Shown here: piece after piece, positions 12,028 through 22,650 of the stretch
Numbering within the stretch: position 1 is the first letter of the stretch
Layout of the letters: every line of letters begins with the position of its first letter
NCBI GenBank assembly: GCA_050084515.1
Contig: CM114273.1
Coordinates: 558,001-622,000 of the forward strand
DNA: 64,000 nucleotides
From: Blasia pusilla
Lineage: Eukaryota; Marchantiophyta; Marchantiopsida; Blasiales
Direction: 5' to 3'
The notes under the pieces: model-generated
What the model was told of the DNA's origin: nothing
The model's database searches: none
The model's input: only the letters and a program-made list of their open reading frames with translations
Made by a program: the position numbers and the translations under genes

Positions 12028-12690
12028 ATGGACGACCGGGGTAGAGGACCACGTAGGTTTTCGGGTGATGTAGGCACTATAGAGCTACACGACTTCATTG
12101 CGGAGTTTAGGAGTTGGTGTGACTCACATCGGCCTAGGAACTCTAGAGAGTTCAACCCGTTTATAGCATGGAATGGTATGTTCCACTTTTAGAGGGGTGC
12201 CCATCGAGTATTACCATGAGTTCTTCCACAGATATGCCCAAGAGATTGAGTCATGATGACTCTACAATGACCCACACTACGTGTCATGGACAGAGCCGTT
12301 CCTAGATGAGGAGGAGGAGTCAGGAGAGGCTACTTCCTCTTCCACTAGTGATGTTTTAGGAGAGTTCACTTGCACTAGAGCAGTTGCACCATCTAGTTGG
12401 GTTCGTCCTAGGTTCAACCCCGTGTTTGAATTCTTCGCTGAGTTGAGGGCAAGCTACCATAGGTACGGACAGAGAAGTTGCGGAGTATCCACGACTTCCA
12501 GAGGCGCCCGACTGAGAGTTTGCGTGAGGCTTACACTCGCTTGTGCCGGTTGATCAACGTCACTCAGGGGTGACAGAGGCTCAAGCTATCCAGTCATGCT
12601 ACGCGATGTTGGATCGGACCTTGCGGACACGGTGTCGTGTCGAGAGTCTTTCTTCGAGCAAGGGCGGGCCTTCTAGCTGCGGTAGATGCG
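12028..12690 (+). pseudogene. Gag, first part (copy A)
   Basis: The ATG at 12028 opens MDDRGRGPRRFSG, matching the start of copy B (MDD...GPRLFSG). Next come VGTIELHDFIAEFRSWCDS, a TAG stop near 12187, and after a frameshift the capsid-like block RFNPVFEFFAELR...YHRYG, then DFQRRPTESLREAYTRLCRLI and QGVTEAQAIQ...YAMLD. The last block is the retrotransposon Gag capsid signature. The protein would package element RNA into virus-like particles. The frame is lost shortly after YAMLD, where unrelated sequence begins. Confidence 0.75.
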
Positions 12691-13885
12691 GTTGATGCAA
12701 GGTGAACTCTCTAATAAGTTCTCCTTTTTCAATATAAAATTATGATGTACACTCTCCATTCTCTCACGACAGGTATCACAAATGGAAGTGCCGAGGCGAT
12801 CACTTCTTCGTAACATCGGACCCCAAAATTCCTAACTATAAAATCCCTATAAACTATTTTACGCTTGTACACGAGGAAGATAGCACAACTAGTGTTAAAC
12901 CCTACTTGAGCAGGCCTATTGACATCCATGGATCGCTATATAAGGACATACAAAGTACAATCCCATGTCCTTCCATATGTGACAATAGGAAGAATCACCG
13001 GAGTTGGAGATTGCATGACTGGTTCATGAACGCCCCAAAGTGATAAACTAAATAGCGAGTGAACCAGTGCCTATCTACAAAGAGTACCTTGACATGGTAA
13101 GGATTGAGGAAAGGAAAGTCGGGCACAGCTCGTGCTCCACCCCTATCCATGCTTGACACACATTCTCTACTCTCCTCAAGAATGGGTTTTGGCGGAGTTA
13201 TTCTCCCAAGAGGGGTAATCCACTCTCATTGGGGAAGTAACAAGCCAAAACATCCGCTATTTTAGTATGACTAAACTCCTCTACGGTGACAAACCTCTCA
13301 TCCCCACACACACACACCACACTCTAGAAATCTCTCGAAGAATAGACCATGGTCAAGTTACTCTCCCAAGAGGGGTGATCCACTCTCATTGGAAGAGCAA
13401 GCAATCCCAAAGCCATACACTCAAGAGAGACACGAGAGACTCAAGATGTGGAATAGAAGGTGATGAACCCTTGAAGGTCCCTCCTCTTTATATACTCACA
13501 AGGGATCCACAAGAGTACGAAATAGAGCTTATCTTATCTTGTGCCACATGGCTTCCTCTCAAGGCTTAGCCAATCACATTTTGACACAAGTAGATTTCCT
13601 CTTATCTCTTCCAAAATATCCTCTTTTATCCACATGATATTTTCCAAATTACCCCAACTAACCTAGCCACCAACCAAGACTACTTTTTATTTTCATTAAA
13701 ATAACTACTTTACTTTTATAAAGTCATCTTTTATTTATTACCTCCTTTTTTTAAAGTTGGGCCCGCATAAAAGAGGCACAATAAAGAGGTTTAAACATAA
13801 GAATCTCCTTTTTCTAAGCCAATTTACTTAATACTAATGAAACTCTATCTAACACTTAATGACGAAGGAGTTTACACACTGGTTG
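12690..13885. repeat. insertion splitting Gag of copy A
   Basis: Gag homology stops near 12690 and resumes near 13885 (REGVLLMN...PTLRDVF), judged by alignment to copy B, where these parts are contiguous. The inserted stretch is non-coding. It holds two copies of a block reading CTCCCAAGAGGGG[TA][AG]ATCCACTCTCATTGG, at about 13203 and 13361. It may be a solo LTR or a non-autonomous element. Exact edges and a target duplication could not be fixed. Confidence 0.5.
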
Positions 13886-14735
13886 ATTTTACTATACGAC
13901 AACGGGTGCGGGAGGGGGTGCTTCTTATGAACATCTCCCCTACGTTGAGAGATGTTTTTAGGACCGCTGAGATTATTGAGCTCAATACGACGGAGGAGAG
14001 TGTAGCCACCATGGGTTGTGGGCGAGGGGAATCACGATTGTCTACACCATAAGTGTAGCAATGTGGACTAGGAGATAGGTCGACTGTGGCACCACGAGCT
14101 CAGGGAGGACAGCTGTGCCTTCATATGCGGCTCAGCAGCATCCGCCTACGATTACTTGTTGGTCATGTGGTGGAGCCCATCATCAGCGCGATTGCTTTCG
14201 TGAGGATCATGGACGTGTGCCTCAGCATGGCGGAGGAGATGGTGCTACATCAAGAGGTTATCAGTGTGACTACCGTCAGAGGTATGGTCACACACGCGCT
14301 AGGTGTTTCAGCTTACAACCTGAGTTACGTCCGGACCGAGGGCCAGAGAGGGCACTAGAGCGAGTGGTCGGTCCGGGTGGGCCTAGAGATCGGGCATCAA
14401 TTGGTCTTGTTGGGGGACGAGGAGCTGGAGTTGCCCGACAGGGTGGTGGAGCTGCCCGTGGAGGAGGTAGAATTCCACCACCTAGACGCATCAAGGGAGA
14501 CGTCGGGCGTGAGGCTGTGATGGCTGCTTAGATACAGCAGCTACAGGAGCAGATTGCCGCTATGGCATTGAGGTTACCCGATGCCGGATCCGTGGCATCG
14601 ACATCATATGGAGCACCCAAAGATATGGAGGATCCTGGTTGGATGTGCGGGGTTGCCCAGATGGAGGCCGCCACAATTGTGATGTGTGGAGCAGCCATAG
14701 AGTTGGATCCACAGCGAGGGGAAGCCAGGAAATAG
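13885..14735 (+). pseudogene. Gag, second part with zinc knuckles (copy A)
   Basis: The capsid end (PTLRDVFRTAEIIELNTTEE) is followed, after a frameshift, by a nucleic-acid binding region. The first knuckle at 14157-14195 reads CWSCGGAHHQRDC, that is CX2CX3HX4C, one residue short of the usual CX2CX4HX4C; copy B has the same spacing. The second, about 14265-14312, reads CDYR..YGHTRARCF, with Arg where the second Cys should be. A Gly/Arg-rich segment follows (GGRGAGVARQGGGAARGGGR), consistent with RNA binding. In-frame TAG codons at about 14529, 14735 and 14749 interrupt the C-terminal part. Confidence 0.72.
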
Positions 14736-15179
14736 ACCAAGCTTCCTTAGTCTTTCACATTGTCCGAGGCAATGAGGACCCCATCGATGGATCCTGATCA
14801 GAGTTCCTAGAGAGTTGGTGATATTGTTGGTGTGCAGGCACAGAGGGCGATGGGAAAAGCCAGTGCGACAACTCCTATTACTGATGCTTGGGAGGGGCAT
14901 GTGTCGAGCACGTTGTTGGGGGCGGCCATTGTTGTGTACCACGATCCTTTGTTTTCTGCTTTCGATGTTATGACGTTGGGAGGTATGCCCGTCGAGGTTT
15001 TTTGGTTGGCCGCTATGCTATGTGAGCATGGAGTTGGAGTTTCTACATCACTTTCAGAGGTGATTGCATAGGAGGTGATAGACCTGATGCTCGGGCCATC
15101 CACGTCATATTCATGGTAGGTTGCGGCTGCTAGGATGGTGTGCCATGGCTTCTCCTGGTGTTCTGTTGTTGGATAACCG

Positions 15180-15610
15180 GGGAGAGGTCTTCCAATTGGT
15201 GAGTCTAGGAGGTAGAGCTTTTAGTCTGTAGCGCGTCTTGTTGGATTCAGGAGTGCAACCCTTGATGTTGGGGAAAGCGTCATTTAGTGGATTGGGCTTG
15301 ACGAGAGCCGATGTGGAGCGTTGTCCATTCCAGATAAAGACATCCTTGGGTGGAGCGAGCACCACACAGTATATCACCCGACATGAGGTTGTGGTGAGGA
15401 TTTTCCCGGGACATCCTACAGATGAGTCCGTGGTGCGAGCCAAGGCGATAGTGACTGATGCAAAGTCCTACAACATCTTGGTTGGTGGAGCAATGTTATA
15501 TTCGATGGGATTTTCCGTGGATTAGTGGGAGGAGTCAACGTCCTACAAACCATGATGGCAGTCAGGTGATGGGCGCCTTAGCCCATTACCCGTTTGATTC
15601 ACAGGTGCAA
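15180..15610 (+). pseudogene. retropepsin-like aspartic protease (copy A)
   Basis: The active-site strand reads VLLDSGVQPLMLG (from about 15238), the D[ST]G motif of retroviral-type aspartic proteases with the second-shell hydrophobics that follow. Downstream come ITRHEVVVRIFPG and the family-typical end YNILVGGAMLYSMGFSVD. A TAG directly after this and TGA near 15553 break the frame. The domain would dimerise and cut the polyprotein. Copy B retains a damaged version of the same active site near 48890. Confidence 0.65.
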
Positions 15611-15920
15611 TGATCGAGCGACGGCTAGGAGAGATGGCGACCTTAGCAGCATTTAGTAGTGCCATCACCTAGCCTAGTGATTTGATTGAGGGACATATCC
15701 ATGTAGAGGATACTCCCATTCCTCATATTTCTATGGAGAGGAGTGTCATGGTAGCCGCATCAGTCTGTGGAGGAGAGGTGCCGCTTTGGGGCTTGATTGA
15801 GGAGCTTCGACGCTTAGCCACTGAGCATGTGCAGACCGCGTGGAGCAAGATGTTTGCACTAGAGTGTGAGGGGTCAGAGGCACCCCAGGTAGGCAGGAGT
15901 GCGGCTATGACCTTTTTGGA
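15611..15920 (+). pseudogene. linker domain between protease and DNA methyltransferase (copy A)
   Basis: About 100 codons join protease to methyltransferase: EGHIHVEDTPIPHISMERS, LWGLIEELRRLATEHVQ, AWSKMFALE and then FLDTTPIVW. Copy B has a counterpart (DLLEG, LWRM.IDLHRKADDLVRQAW, LDTTPIVW), so the linker is an ancestral part of the fusion. It is predicted mostly helical by eye, and no family is recognised. Confidence 0.55.
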
Positions 15921-16735
15921 CACCACCCCGATTGTGTGGTGCATCCTAGAGGAGGGTATTCGGGTGTTGGATCTCTTTGGAGGGATCAGCATTGGGTTTA
16001 GGATTTGCTGTTGTTTTGCACGTTGGAGTGCGCGTGCAGCAGTACCTGTATGTGGAGATTGATGATGTTGCGGGGCAAGCTTCACTTCATCATGTGGCGC
16101 AGTTACGCCTCCGTTTTCCCGACTTGTTATCTACGTCCGCCATTCAGGGTTACGAGAGATCCCTACTCATTGACATTTCATTGTTGGGGGCGTAAGACTT
16201 GGAGCGGGTAGGGACCATAGACTTGGTCATTGCTGGTTGGCCGTGTCAGGGCCAGTCGAGTGCTGGACAAGGTAGCGGGTTAGCTGACACTCGGTCGAGG
16301 TTGTTTTGGGAGATGATGCGGATCTTGCGACATTTATAGGATTATCAACCTCGTTCTCCAGCATACATTTTGGAGAATGTGCCGATTTTGGGCGATTCGA
16401 GGTCCCACTTGGTGACGAGTGCACATCAGGTGTGTGCATTGATCGGCTCGACAGTGTTGTTAGATGCGGCAAGTGAAGGTTCTAGAGCACACTGTCGGTA
16501 TCTTTGGTGGACCAACTTGGTACCACATGAGGTGTTACGGAGGGCTTATGCAAGAGTAGAGCGTCCCTCCGATTTGTTGGTGGATTCTATATTGGATCCG
16601 AGCGGTCGATCACAAGCAGTGAGGCACGTTGGCTGTAGGGGAGTAGTCAAGTTTTGTTGTCTGAGACGGGTTTGCACCATAGCAACCACCGACACCCGCG
16701 CCCGAGAGTCCTACCATAGTCACGATGGAGACTTG
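15921..16735 (+). pseudogene. C5 cytosine DNA methyltransferase domain inside the gypsy polyprotein (copy A)
   Basis: The motifs of cytosine-5 DNA methyltransferases occur in order. Motif I is VLDLFGGIS (15964-15990), which binds SAM. After a frameshift, motif II is YVEIDD (about 16044), with DISLLGA near motif III. Motif IV is DLVIAGWPCQGQSS, with the catalytic Cys codon at 16244-16246, followed by GLADTRSRLFWE. Motif VI is YILENVP (16363-16383), with the Glu that protonates cytosine. A motif VIII-like RYLWWTNL lies at about 16497. Then comes KF..LRRVCTIATTDTR, which resembles the KVRTITT segment of DNMT3/DRM enzymes. One frameshift and a TAG at about 16337 break the frame. The short spacing and TITT-like segment suggest a DNMT3/DRM-like origin (inference). 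It lies between protease and RT and would be made as part of the polyprotein. Confidence 0.88.
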
Positions 16736-17420
16736 GGAGCCAAATATGGGCCCTAAGTTGACAGGAGGAGAGCGGCGCCGGATACACCAGTTCCTTAGGA
16801 GTCATAGGAGTTGTTTTGCATTTAGTATGCATGATTTGGGTACGCTGAAGGGTCCACGGATCCGCATTGAGTTGTCAAGTGACACGTCGATCTTTCGACG
16901 ACCCTATAGGTACAGTGACATGGAGAGGGCCCTGATTTAGAGTAGGAGCTAGGACTTGGTTGGCGCAAGACTAGTGGAGATGTCGCATGGAGAGTATGCA
17001 TCTGCCATTGTCATGCCTACTAAGAAGGATGTGCATGGCAACTGGACGGATAGGGGGATGTGTGGAGATTACCGACCTATCAATCGGCAGACGAAGTCCG
17101 ATAGGTATGCCATGCCCACTCCTAAGGAGATATTTGATGCTATTGGGCATGCATAGGTCTTCAGTTTGTTAGATCTTCAAGCCAAATACCAACAGTTGCC
17201 TATCAGATTGGAGGTTAGGCAGAAGACGGCATTTTGGGCATCGATCCTCACGGGAAGGATGCTTGTACTTACCATTTGGGTCATGGATAGGATCTTGGTA
17301 GGACTGGATTTTGTTAGGTATTATATTGATGAGATCGTAGTCTTTAACGCCACGATTGAGGAGCATGAGTGACATCTAGAGAAGGTATTTTGACGATTGC
17401 AGTTACCAACTACATCCAGG
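16736..17420 (+). pseudogene. reverse transcriptase (copy A)
   Basis: Gypsy-type RT blocks are present: LGTLKGPRIRIEL...FRRPYRYS upstream, SAIVMPTKKD, MCGDYRPINRQT, SDRYAMPTPKEIFDAIGHA, VFSLLDLQAKYQQLPI and then MDRILVGLDFVRYYIDEIVVF. The catalytic YxDD box is YIDE here. About 50 bp just before it appear deleted compared with normal spacing, leaving no FGLxNAP segment. TAG codons at about 16938, 16950 and 17155 and TGA at about 17371 and 17391 break the frame. Confidence 0.82.
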
Positions 17421-17489
17421 CAAGTGCAAGTTCTTCTACGTCCAGATTGAGTACTTGGGTCATACGATATACCTAGGTGGCCTTGGTGT

Positions 17490-18120
17490 GCAATGGACAA
17501 AGGTAGAGCCTATTTCATGCATTCCATGCCCTACATATGTGAGTCGAGTTGTGCATTCATGGGATTGGCGAACTTCTATCGATGGTACATGAAGGGTTTG
17601 AGCTCGATTGCGAAGCCGCTGACCTTGCTGACCAAGATGGACCAGGAGTGGCACTGGGGGGATGAGCAGGAGAGAGCATTTCAAGTGCTCAAGGACAGAT
17701 TGACGTCCTTGCCCATATTGAGGAGACCGATCAGGGGGCATCCTTTCCAGTTGCATACCAATTTGAGCATGTTGGGGCTTGGAGTTGTGCTCACCAAGCA
17801 TGAAAATGATGGTAGAGAGCTCGTGGTGGCTTACGCTAGTCGCTCAAACAAAGGTGCAGAGGTGAAGTATAGCTCGTATGAGGGTGAGTGCTTGGCTGTA
17901 GTATGGGCCGTCGCACATTTTAGATGTTATCTATTCGGCCATCCCTTTACCATCATTATTGATCATCAGACACTTAAGTGGTTGATGGAGACCAACAAGC
18001 TCACAGGGAAGCTTGCCACGTGGGCTCTTTTGTTGCAAGAGTATGACTTCAAGGTGGTGCATAGACCTGGGATGCTCAAAGGAGGATGCAGATGGTTTGA
18101 GTCAGCGAGATGCGACTAGA
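17490..18120 (+). pseudogene. RT thumb/connection and RNase H (copy A)
   Basis: A 208-codon open frame carries FMGLANFYRWYMKGLSSIAKPL...W.D.QERAF..LK (RT thumb and connection), then the RNase H domain: HTNLSMLGLGVVLT, AYASRSNKGAEVKYSSYEGECLAVVWA, YLFGHPFTIIIDHQTLKWL and WALLLQEYDFKVVHRPG. The first catalytic Asp is Asn (HTNLS for the expected HTDxS). The Glu and second Asp are kept. This is the best-preserved segment of the element. Confidence 0.85.
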
Positions 18121-18710
18121 GCTCATTGGCATGGTGAGAGTGATGAGGAGTTGGTGCCAGGATAGCATGCGTCAGCCTATTTGGGCTTGTTGGCTATGGA
18201 GAGCCAGATTGATGAGACTTCGATGGCGAGGTCTAATGGAGAGTCGTTTGATCCGGAGGCTGGTGAGAAGACGACAGGTGGCCGAGACATTCACAACGAT
18301 GGAGTGGTCTTGGAATACATGCGTATTGATAGCGTCGCAAACACAGTGGGTGCTAGAGAGCAGGATCGGATCCTACAGCAAGCCAGACGATTCTAGTGGG
18401 AGGGAACACATGTGTTACGAGTGTGGGAGGATGGTAGAGTGCGTGTAGTGCCTCATCCTTTGCATAGAGCATGTTTGGTGCGTTATGCCCACGAGGAGTT
18501 GGGTCATTTTGGAGTGAAGCGGACATACAGCTCGCTCCAGATTCAGTATTGGTGGCGAGGCATGCAGACTGATGTTCAGCAGTTTGTTGCCAGATGCATG
18601 GTGTGTGATCGAGTCCGAGCATCGTTCAATGCTATGACTCCATAATTGCATCCACTTCCAATCATGGATTTAGGTCATAGATGGAGTTTGGATTTTAAGT
18701 GACACACAAT
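18121..18710 (+). pseudogene. integrase N-terminal zinc finger, truncated (copy A)
   Basis: After a frameshift the polyprotein continues (MESQIDETSMARSNGE, VVLEYMRIDSVANTVGAREQ) into the H2C2 zinc finger of integrase: H..CLVRYAHEELGHFGVKRTYSSL, then YWWRGMQTDVQQFVARCMVCDR. The catalytic core starts with MDLGHRWSLDF and is cut off at about 18700. The DDE residues are therefore absent and this copy could not integrate itself. Confidence 0.8.
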
Positions 18711-19900
18711 GACAGCTAAAAGGCGTGCCCACAAAGATACATCTTCAAATCAATTTTCAATGCACCTTTGCAACCTATAGCCCAACTAACTCCTCTGAAG
18801 CACCTTAATAGAGCATAAAGTAGCCTAATGAATGGCTTCGGCATTCTAGAGGAATGATGCCTTATATGCTCTATAAAGCTCACTAATCTCTATTCCCCCT
18901 CAACAAATAGATAACGGTCATTGTCATGATCCAAAAGTTAATTTTTTTAATTGGTGAAGCATGTGAGTCATTGTGAACCACTATTCAAATGTGTAACTTA
19001 CAAAAACAACGCAATTGAACTATCTTTGCAATGAGAATGTTCGTTTGGTCAAATCTACATGTCAATGTCAACATTGGTCAACTAGGGGTTAGTGGTGCCA
19101 TGTGACATGTGACATGTGACATGTATGAAGGCAAAGATTTTCCCAATCGCTTGAAGAGTGATACATCCCCATAAAAGATCGTCATGTCAATAACCTATTT
19201 GTTACTCTAGGATGGATCATCCACGCGAGCCCAAGCAATCCTTAATAAATATGTTGCTCTATGATATATTTCCCACCCAATCTCTCTAGAGCCAATCATT
19301 TAGAATGGGTAAGAGATAGGTGGCTCTAGCTTTGGTGGGCCTCTAGCCGCATACTCCCTAACTAAACTCACCCAATGCCAATCCGTTTCTCTCATAGGTT
19401 GTCTTAGCCTCCCTAACTCCTTGGATGGTAGGGAGGAAAGATGCTTGTCAACTTTGGAGGAGGATAATCTCCATATAAGCATCTACATTATCCCAAGCAC
19501 TCTCCACCGTGACTTCTACACGCAAGTCACTTTTTAAACTTTGACCTATAGTAGTAGGTCAAGGGGACCCTCTTTCTTCGTCGAGTGGCTTCGCCCCTGG
19601 AAAGTATAGATCGGGCGTGGTTCGAAAGAACCGCCGATGCAAATAGAATTTCACCTCTTCCCAAAATAGGGAAATTGCTAAAACTAGTAGGTTCCTTAAA
19701 TAAGTTTTGCATGAACCCAAAAAAATTGAAATATGCACTTGTAGGTTATCCTACTCCTCCTCAATGTCGGGTTTCTCTAGATGTGTTGCGCAAATACTCT
19801 CTGTCATGCGGATACTCATCATTATACAACATACATCATTATCATCATCCACGCTCATATAAACATAAGATACCCATCCCAAATAGCTAAGTCACACTTG
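18710..19900. other. spacer, no recognised gene
   Basis: Non-coding sequence with one short triplicate, GACATGT repeated three times near 19105-19125. Nothing else is recognised. Confidence 0.5.
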
Positions 19901-20800
19901 CGGAGAGCATGAACACGAGTCATGATCATGAGTCCTAGGAGGAACGACCTTGGTGTGACCCACCAAAGTTGCAACCTAGACTAACTAGTTCCGAGACTAG
20001 GAAAGGCAACTAAACTAGATGCAGGACTAACGCTAGGCGAGACATCCACATGTCTTGTGACTAGCCTTAGGTGAGAAAGGGGTGTAGCTACTTGCGGGGA
20101 CAAAGCCAAGGCAAGCAAGGTTCGAGACCTTGAAGCCAAGCGTAAAGCATGGTTGCACAAAATGGACAAGTTCGCCCTTAGGATGGACATGGATTAGAAG
20201 ATGTGGGGCCCACACTCATAGCTTATGATGGAAGATAGGGCAAGGGCAAATGGGGCAATAAGGGGGGAGGGAGTGTAGGTGGAGGGATGAAGAAACGGGA
20301 AAGTATGGAACATGAGGTCAAGTGGAGGGAATGAGAAAGAAGGGGAAGGTGGGATCCATATGGACAAGTCCTTCCATAACACAGAGATTAGTCCACAAAC
20401 ACGAACTTAGTCCACATGCAGCCTTGGCATCAAGGCAAGGATAAGAAGCAAGGAACACATGAGAAGTTAAGATGGGCGAGATGCGATGAGATAAGTCACG
20501 AAATGAAAAGGGTGGCAAGACAATCATGAGACGCCAAACGTGGAATCAAGATAGGCCCTAACCATAAGACACATAAAATGTTGGTTCGAGCTTCAAGGAG
20601 CATTTTGGGAGCTAAGAGTTGCATGAGCTACAAGAAGCCACCGCCAAACCATCTTGATGGATAACTAGTCAAACGTTTGTGCGTGGGTCGTAAACCACGT
20701 TTGGGTTGAGGGCCAAAATTAAGGGCCCAAGGGGGACAATGAGGAAGGTGGGGTTCCCCAGGAGAACTCCAAAAGTACCTAAAGAGGGGCACACTCTCCC
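19900..20800 (-). repeat. dispersed repeats R2 and R1, nested copies
   Basis: 19900-20110 (minus) and 20690-20790 (+) match the R2 blocks at 6956-7330. Between them, 20130-20420 (minus) matches R1, including the pyrimidine-rich middle and TGGAAGGACTTGTCC. The order suggests one repeat inserted in or joined to the other. Confidence 0.5.
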
Positions 20801-21066
20801 TCTCTCCCCGCTTAAGCCCTTGAACGAAGAACTAACTATTATGCGTGTTTGGTCGTGTTTCAAGTTTGAGCCACGTGACGCACCTTTAGAAATTAACCTA
20901 CGCCCTCCAATTAAGTTGAGCAACTTGGCATGATTTGTTGAGTCTTGGAGAAGAGGCTTCCTAGGAAGACACTATGTAATTGGGGAGACTTGACCCAAGT
21001 AGCGCTTGATGGATTCTCGCTTATCTATGGACCAATTGGTTGATCATCCGTTCTCTAGCTTGAGAG

Positions 21067-21167
<101 letters not shown>

Positions 21168-21199
21168 CCCCGAGCCAAGGAAGTGAGGTGCACGGTTGG

Positions 21200-21680
21200 A
21201 TGTGGTTAGGGCAATGTCCGTATCCACAAACTAATGTCCTTCCCTAGGACGGACATGTGCATGCCAGCTCAGGATCATAGCTCATACGTAGGTCCGTCAT
21301 GCCCGCAACCTATACTCATGCTTGGCTAGCCCGCACCCAATACAGCGACCTATCATCCGTTCTCTAGCCCGCACCGTGCCTGGAGAGGCCCCTATCGAGC
21401 TCATGCGTGGCATGCATCGGCCTAGGGTAGGCCGATGCACGGCTCAAGGGCCTTGTGTTGCACGCCTTGCAAGGGGCTCGTAGCCCACACACCCATTTGA
21501 TCCCTGCCCAGACCTTTTCCCGCGTACCAAGCCCGTACGAGTGACGAGGGTTCTAGAAAAACTCGTGCGGGGACACGTTGGGCATGTCCATCCCATGGAC
21601 AGACAAGTTTGCCTCCATGCAACCTTGGGGTAGGATAGGCCCGGGTGTGGGATGCTGATGATTGGGCCCACATGGATATG
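21200..21680 (-). repeat. dispersed repeat family R1, copy 3
   Basis: Marked by GGACATGTGC, CCCGCAACC, GCATGTCCATCCCATGG and GACAAGTTTGCCTCCATGCAACCTT-like phrases, mostly in inverted orientation to copy 1. Non-coding. Confidence 0.5.
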
Positions 21681-22650
21681 TTTATCCCTATGACTAACTA
21701 ATGGAACTTGATAAGTTAGTAGATACAAACTCTGCCCGTGGGCAACCTTGTTGTATTTTCTTCATACCTTCTCCCACTTTCAAAGAGACGAGCCTCTACA
21801 GTGGAGATGCCCTAAGATAAATTGTAGATCATTTCATAGAACATGATCATGCATATATTATGGTATGAATCTTTTAAGTTCAATAGATGGTAAAGGTCTC
21901 TAGATTCATGAATTTTGTGGATGTTGAGAACGATATACATTAAATAATAATATGTATGAAAGTTTTATGAAATTTAAAGAAAGAATTTTTGAACTAGATA
22001 AGTAATCATAAAAAATATTTTTTTTCTATTGATCACTAGTATTCAAGGCCCATACCATGCATAAGGACACATTTCTTCGTCGTAAAATCATTCCATGGAA
22101 TTCACTTTTTCCATTGTGAAGTATCTTGATGATATACAAACAATAATCTTTGATGTGCAAAAGAAACATGACCAACTCTATTGATGAAAAACTAATGGGA
22201 TATTCCCCAAAAAAGAAAAAAAGAAAATTATCAAGTGAAAATTTGATGTCAAGAGACAAACAAAGTCATTCAAGATTCCAAGAACTGACATTAAAAACAT
22301 TTCAATAACAAGCAAACCATGGAAAAAATCCAATAAGAGAAAATGGACTACAAATTTACAAAAGAGATTCCTAGGACACAAAAAATTTACCAAAATAGGT
22401 GTGGAATTTTTCCCTACATAGTATTTTTAGAATAATCTCATATAACACAAATTGCATCGAAATTATTTTGGCAACTCAGTTTAGTAAAAATCCAAAATGT
22501 ATGGCATCTTCAAGGAATAAAAGTGAAGTTTCACATTAAGAGATGTTTACTCTAATATAAAATTGGAAATTTCTAAAATGAAATTCAAAATTTTCTAAAT
22601 GTGATATTATTAATGGTCAAAGTATCTACAAGTAGTTTATGCCCATATGA

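Larger units (their letters stand above)
11990..18710 (+). mobile_element. Ty3/gypsy retrotransposon copy A carrying a DNA methyltransferase (decayed)
   Basis: This is an LTR-retrotransposon coding region in the order Gag, CCHC knuckles, aspartic protease, linker, C5 DNA methyltransferase, reverse transcriptase, RNase H and integrase zinc finger. It breaks off at the start of the integrase core (GHRWSLDF, about 18700). The RT-RNaseH-INT order identifies Ty3/gypsy. Every part has stops or frameshifts. A foreign segment of about 1.2 kb interrupts Gag (about 12690-13885). No 3' LTR is seen; only LTR-like fragments lie upstream (9680-10130, 11505-11560). The DNMT between protease and RT is part of the element: copy B at 46.9-49.9 kb has the same arrangement. 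Confidence 0.88.

Noticed and set aside
15921-16735. Host DNA methyltransferase gene lying by chance between transposon fragments
   Set aside because: Protease, linker and DNMT follow each other in the same direction in two separate elements, and RT follows immediately in copy A, so it is part of the polyprotein.
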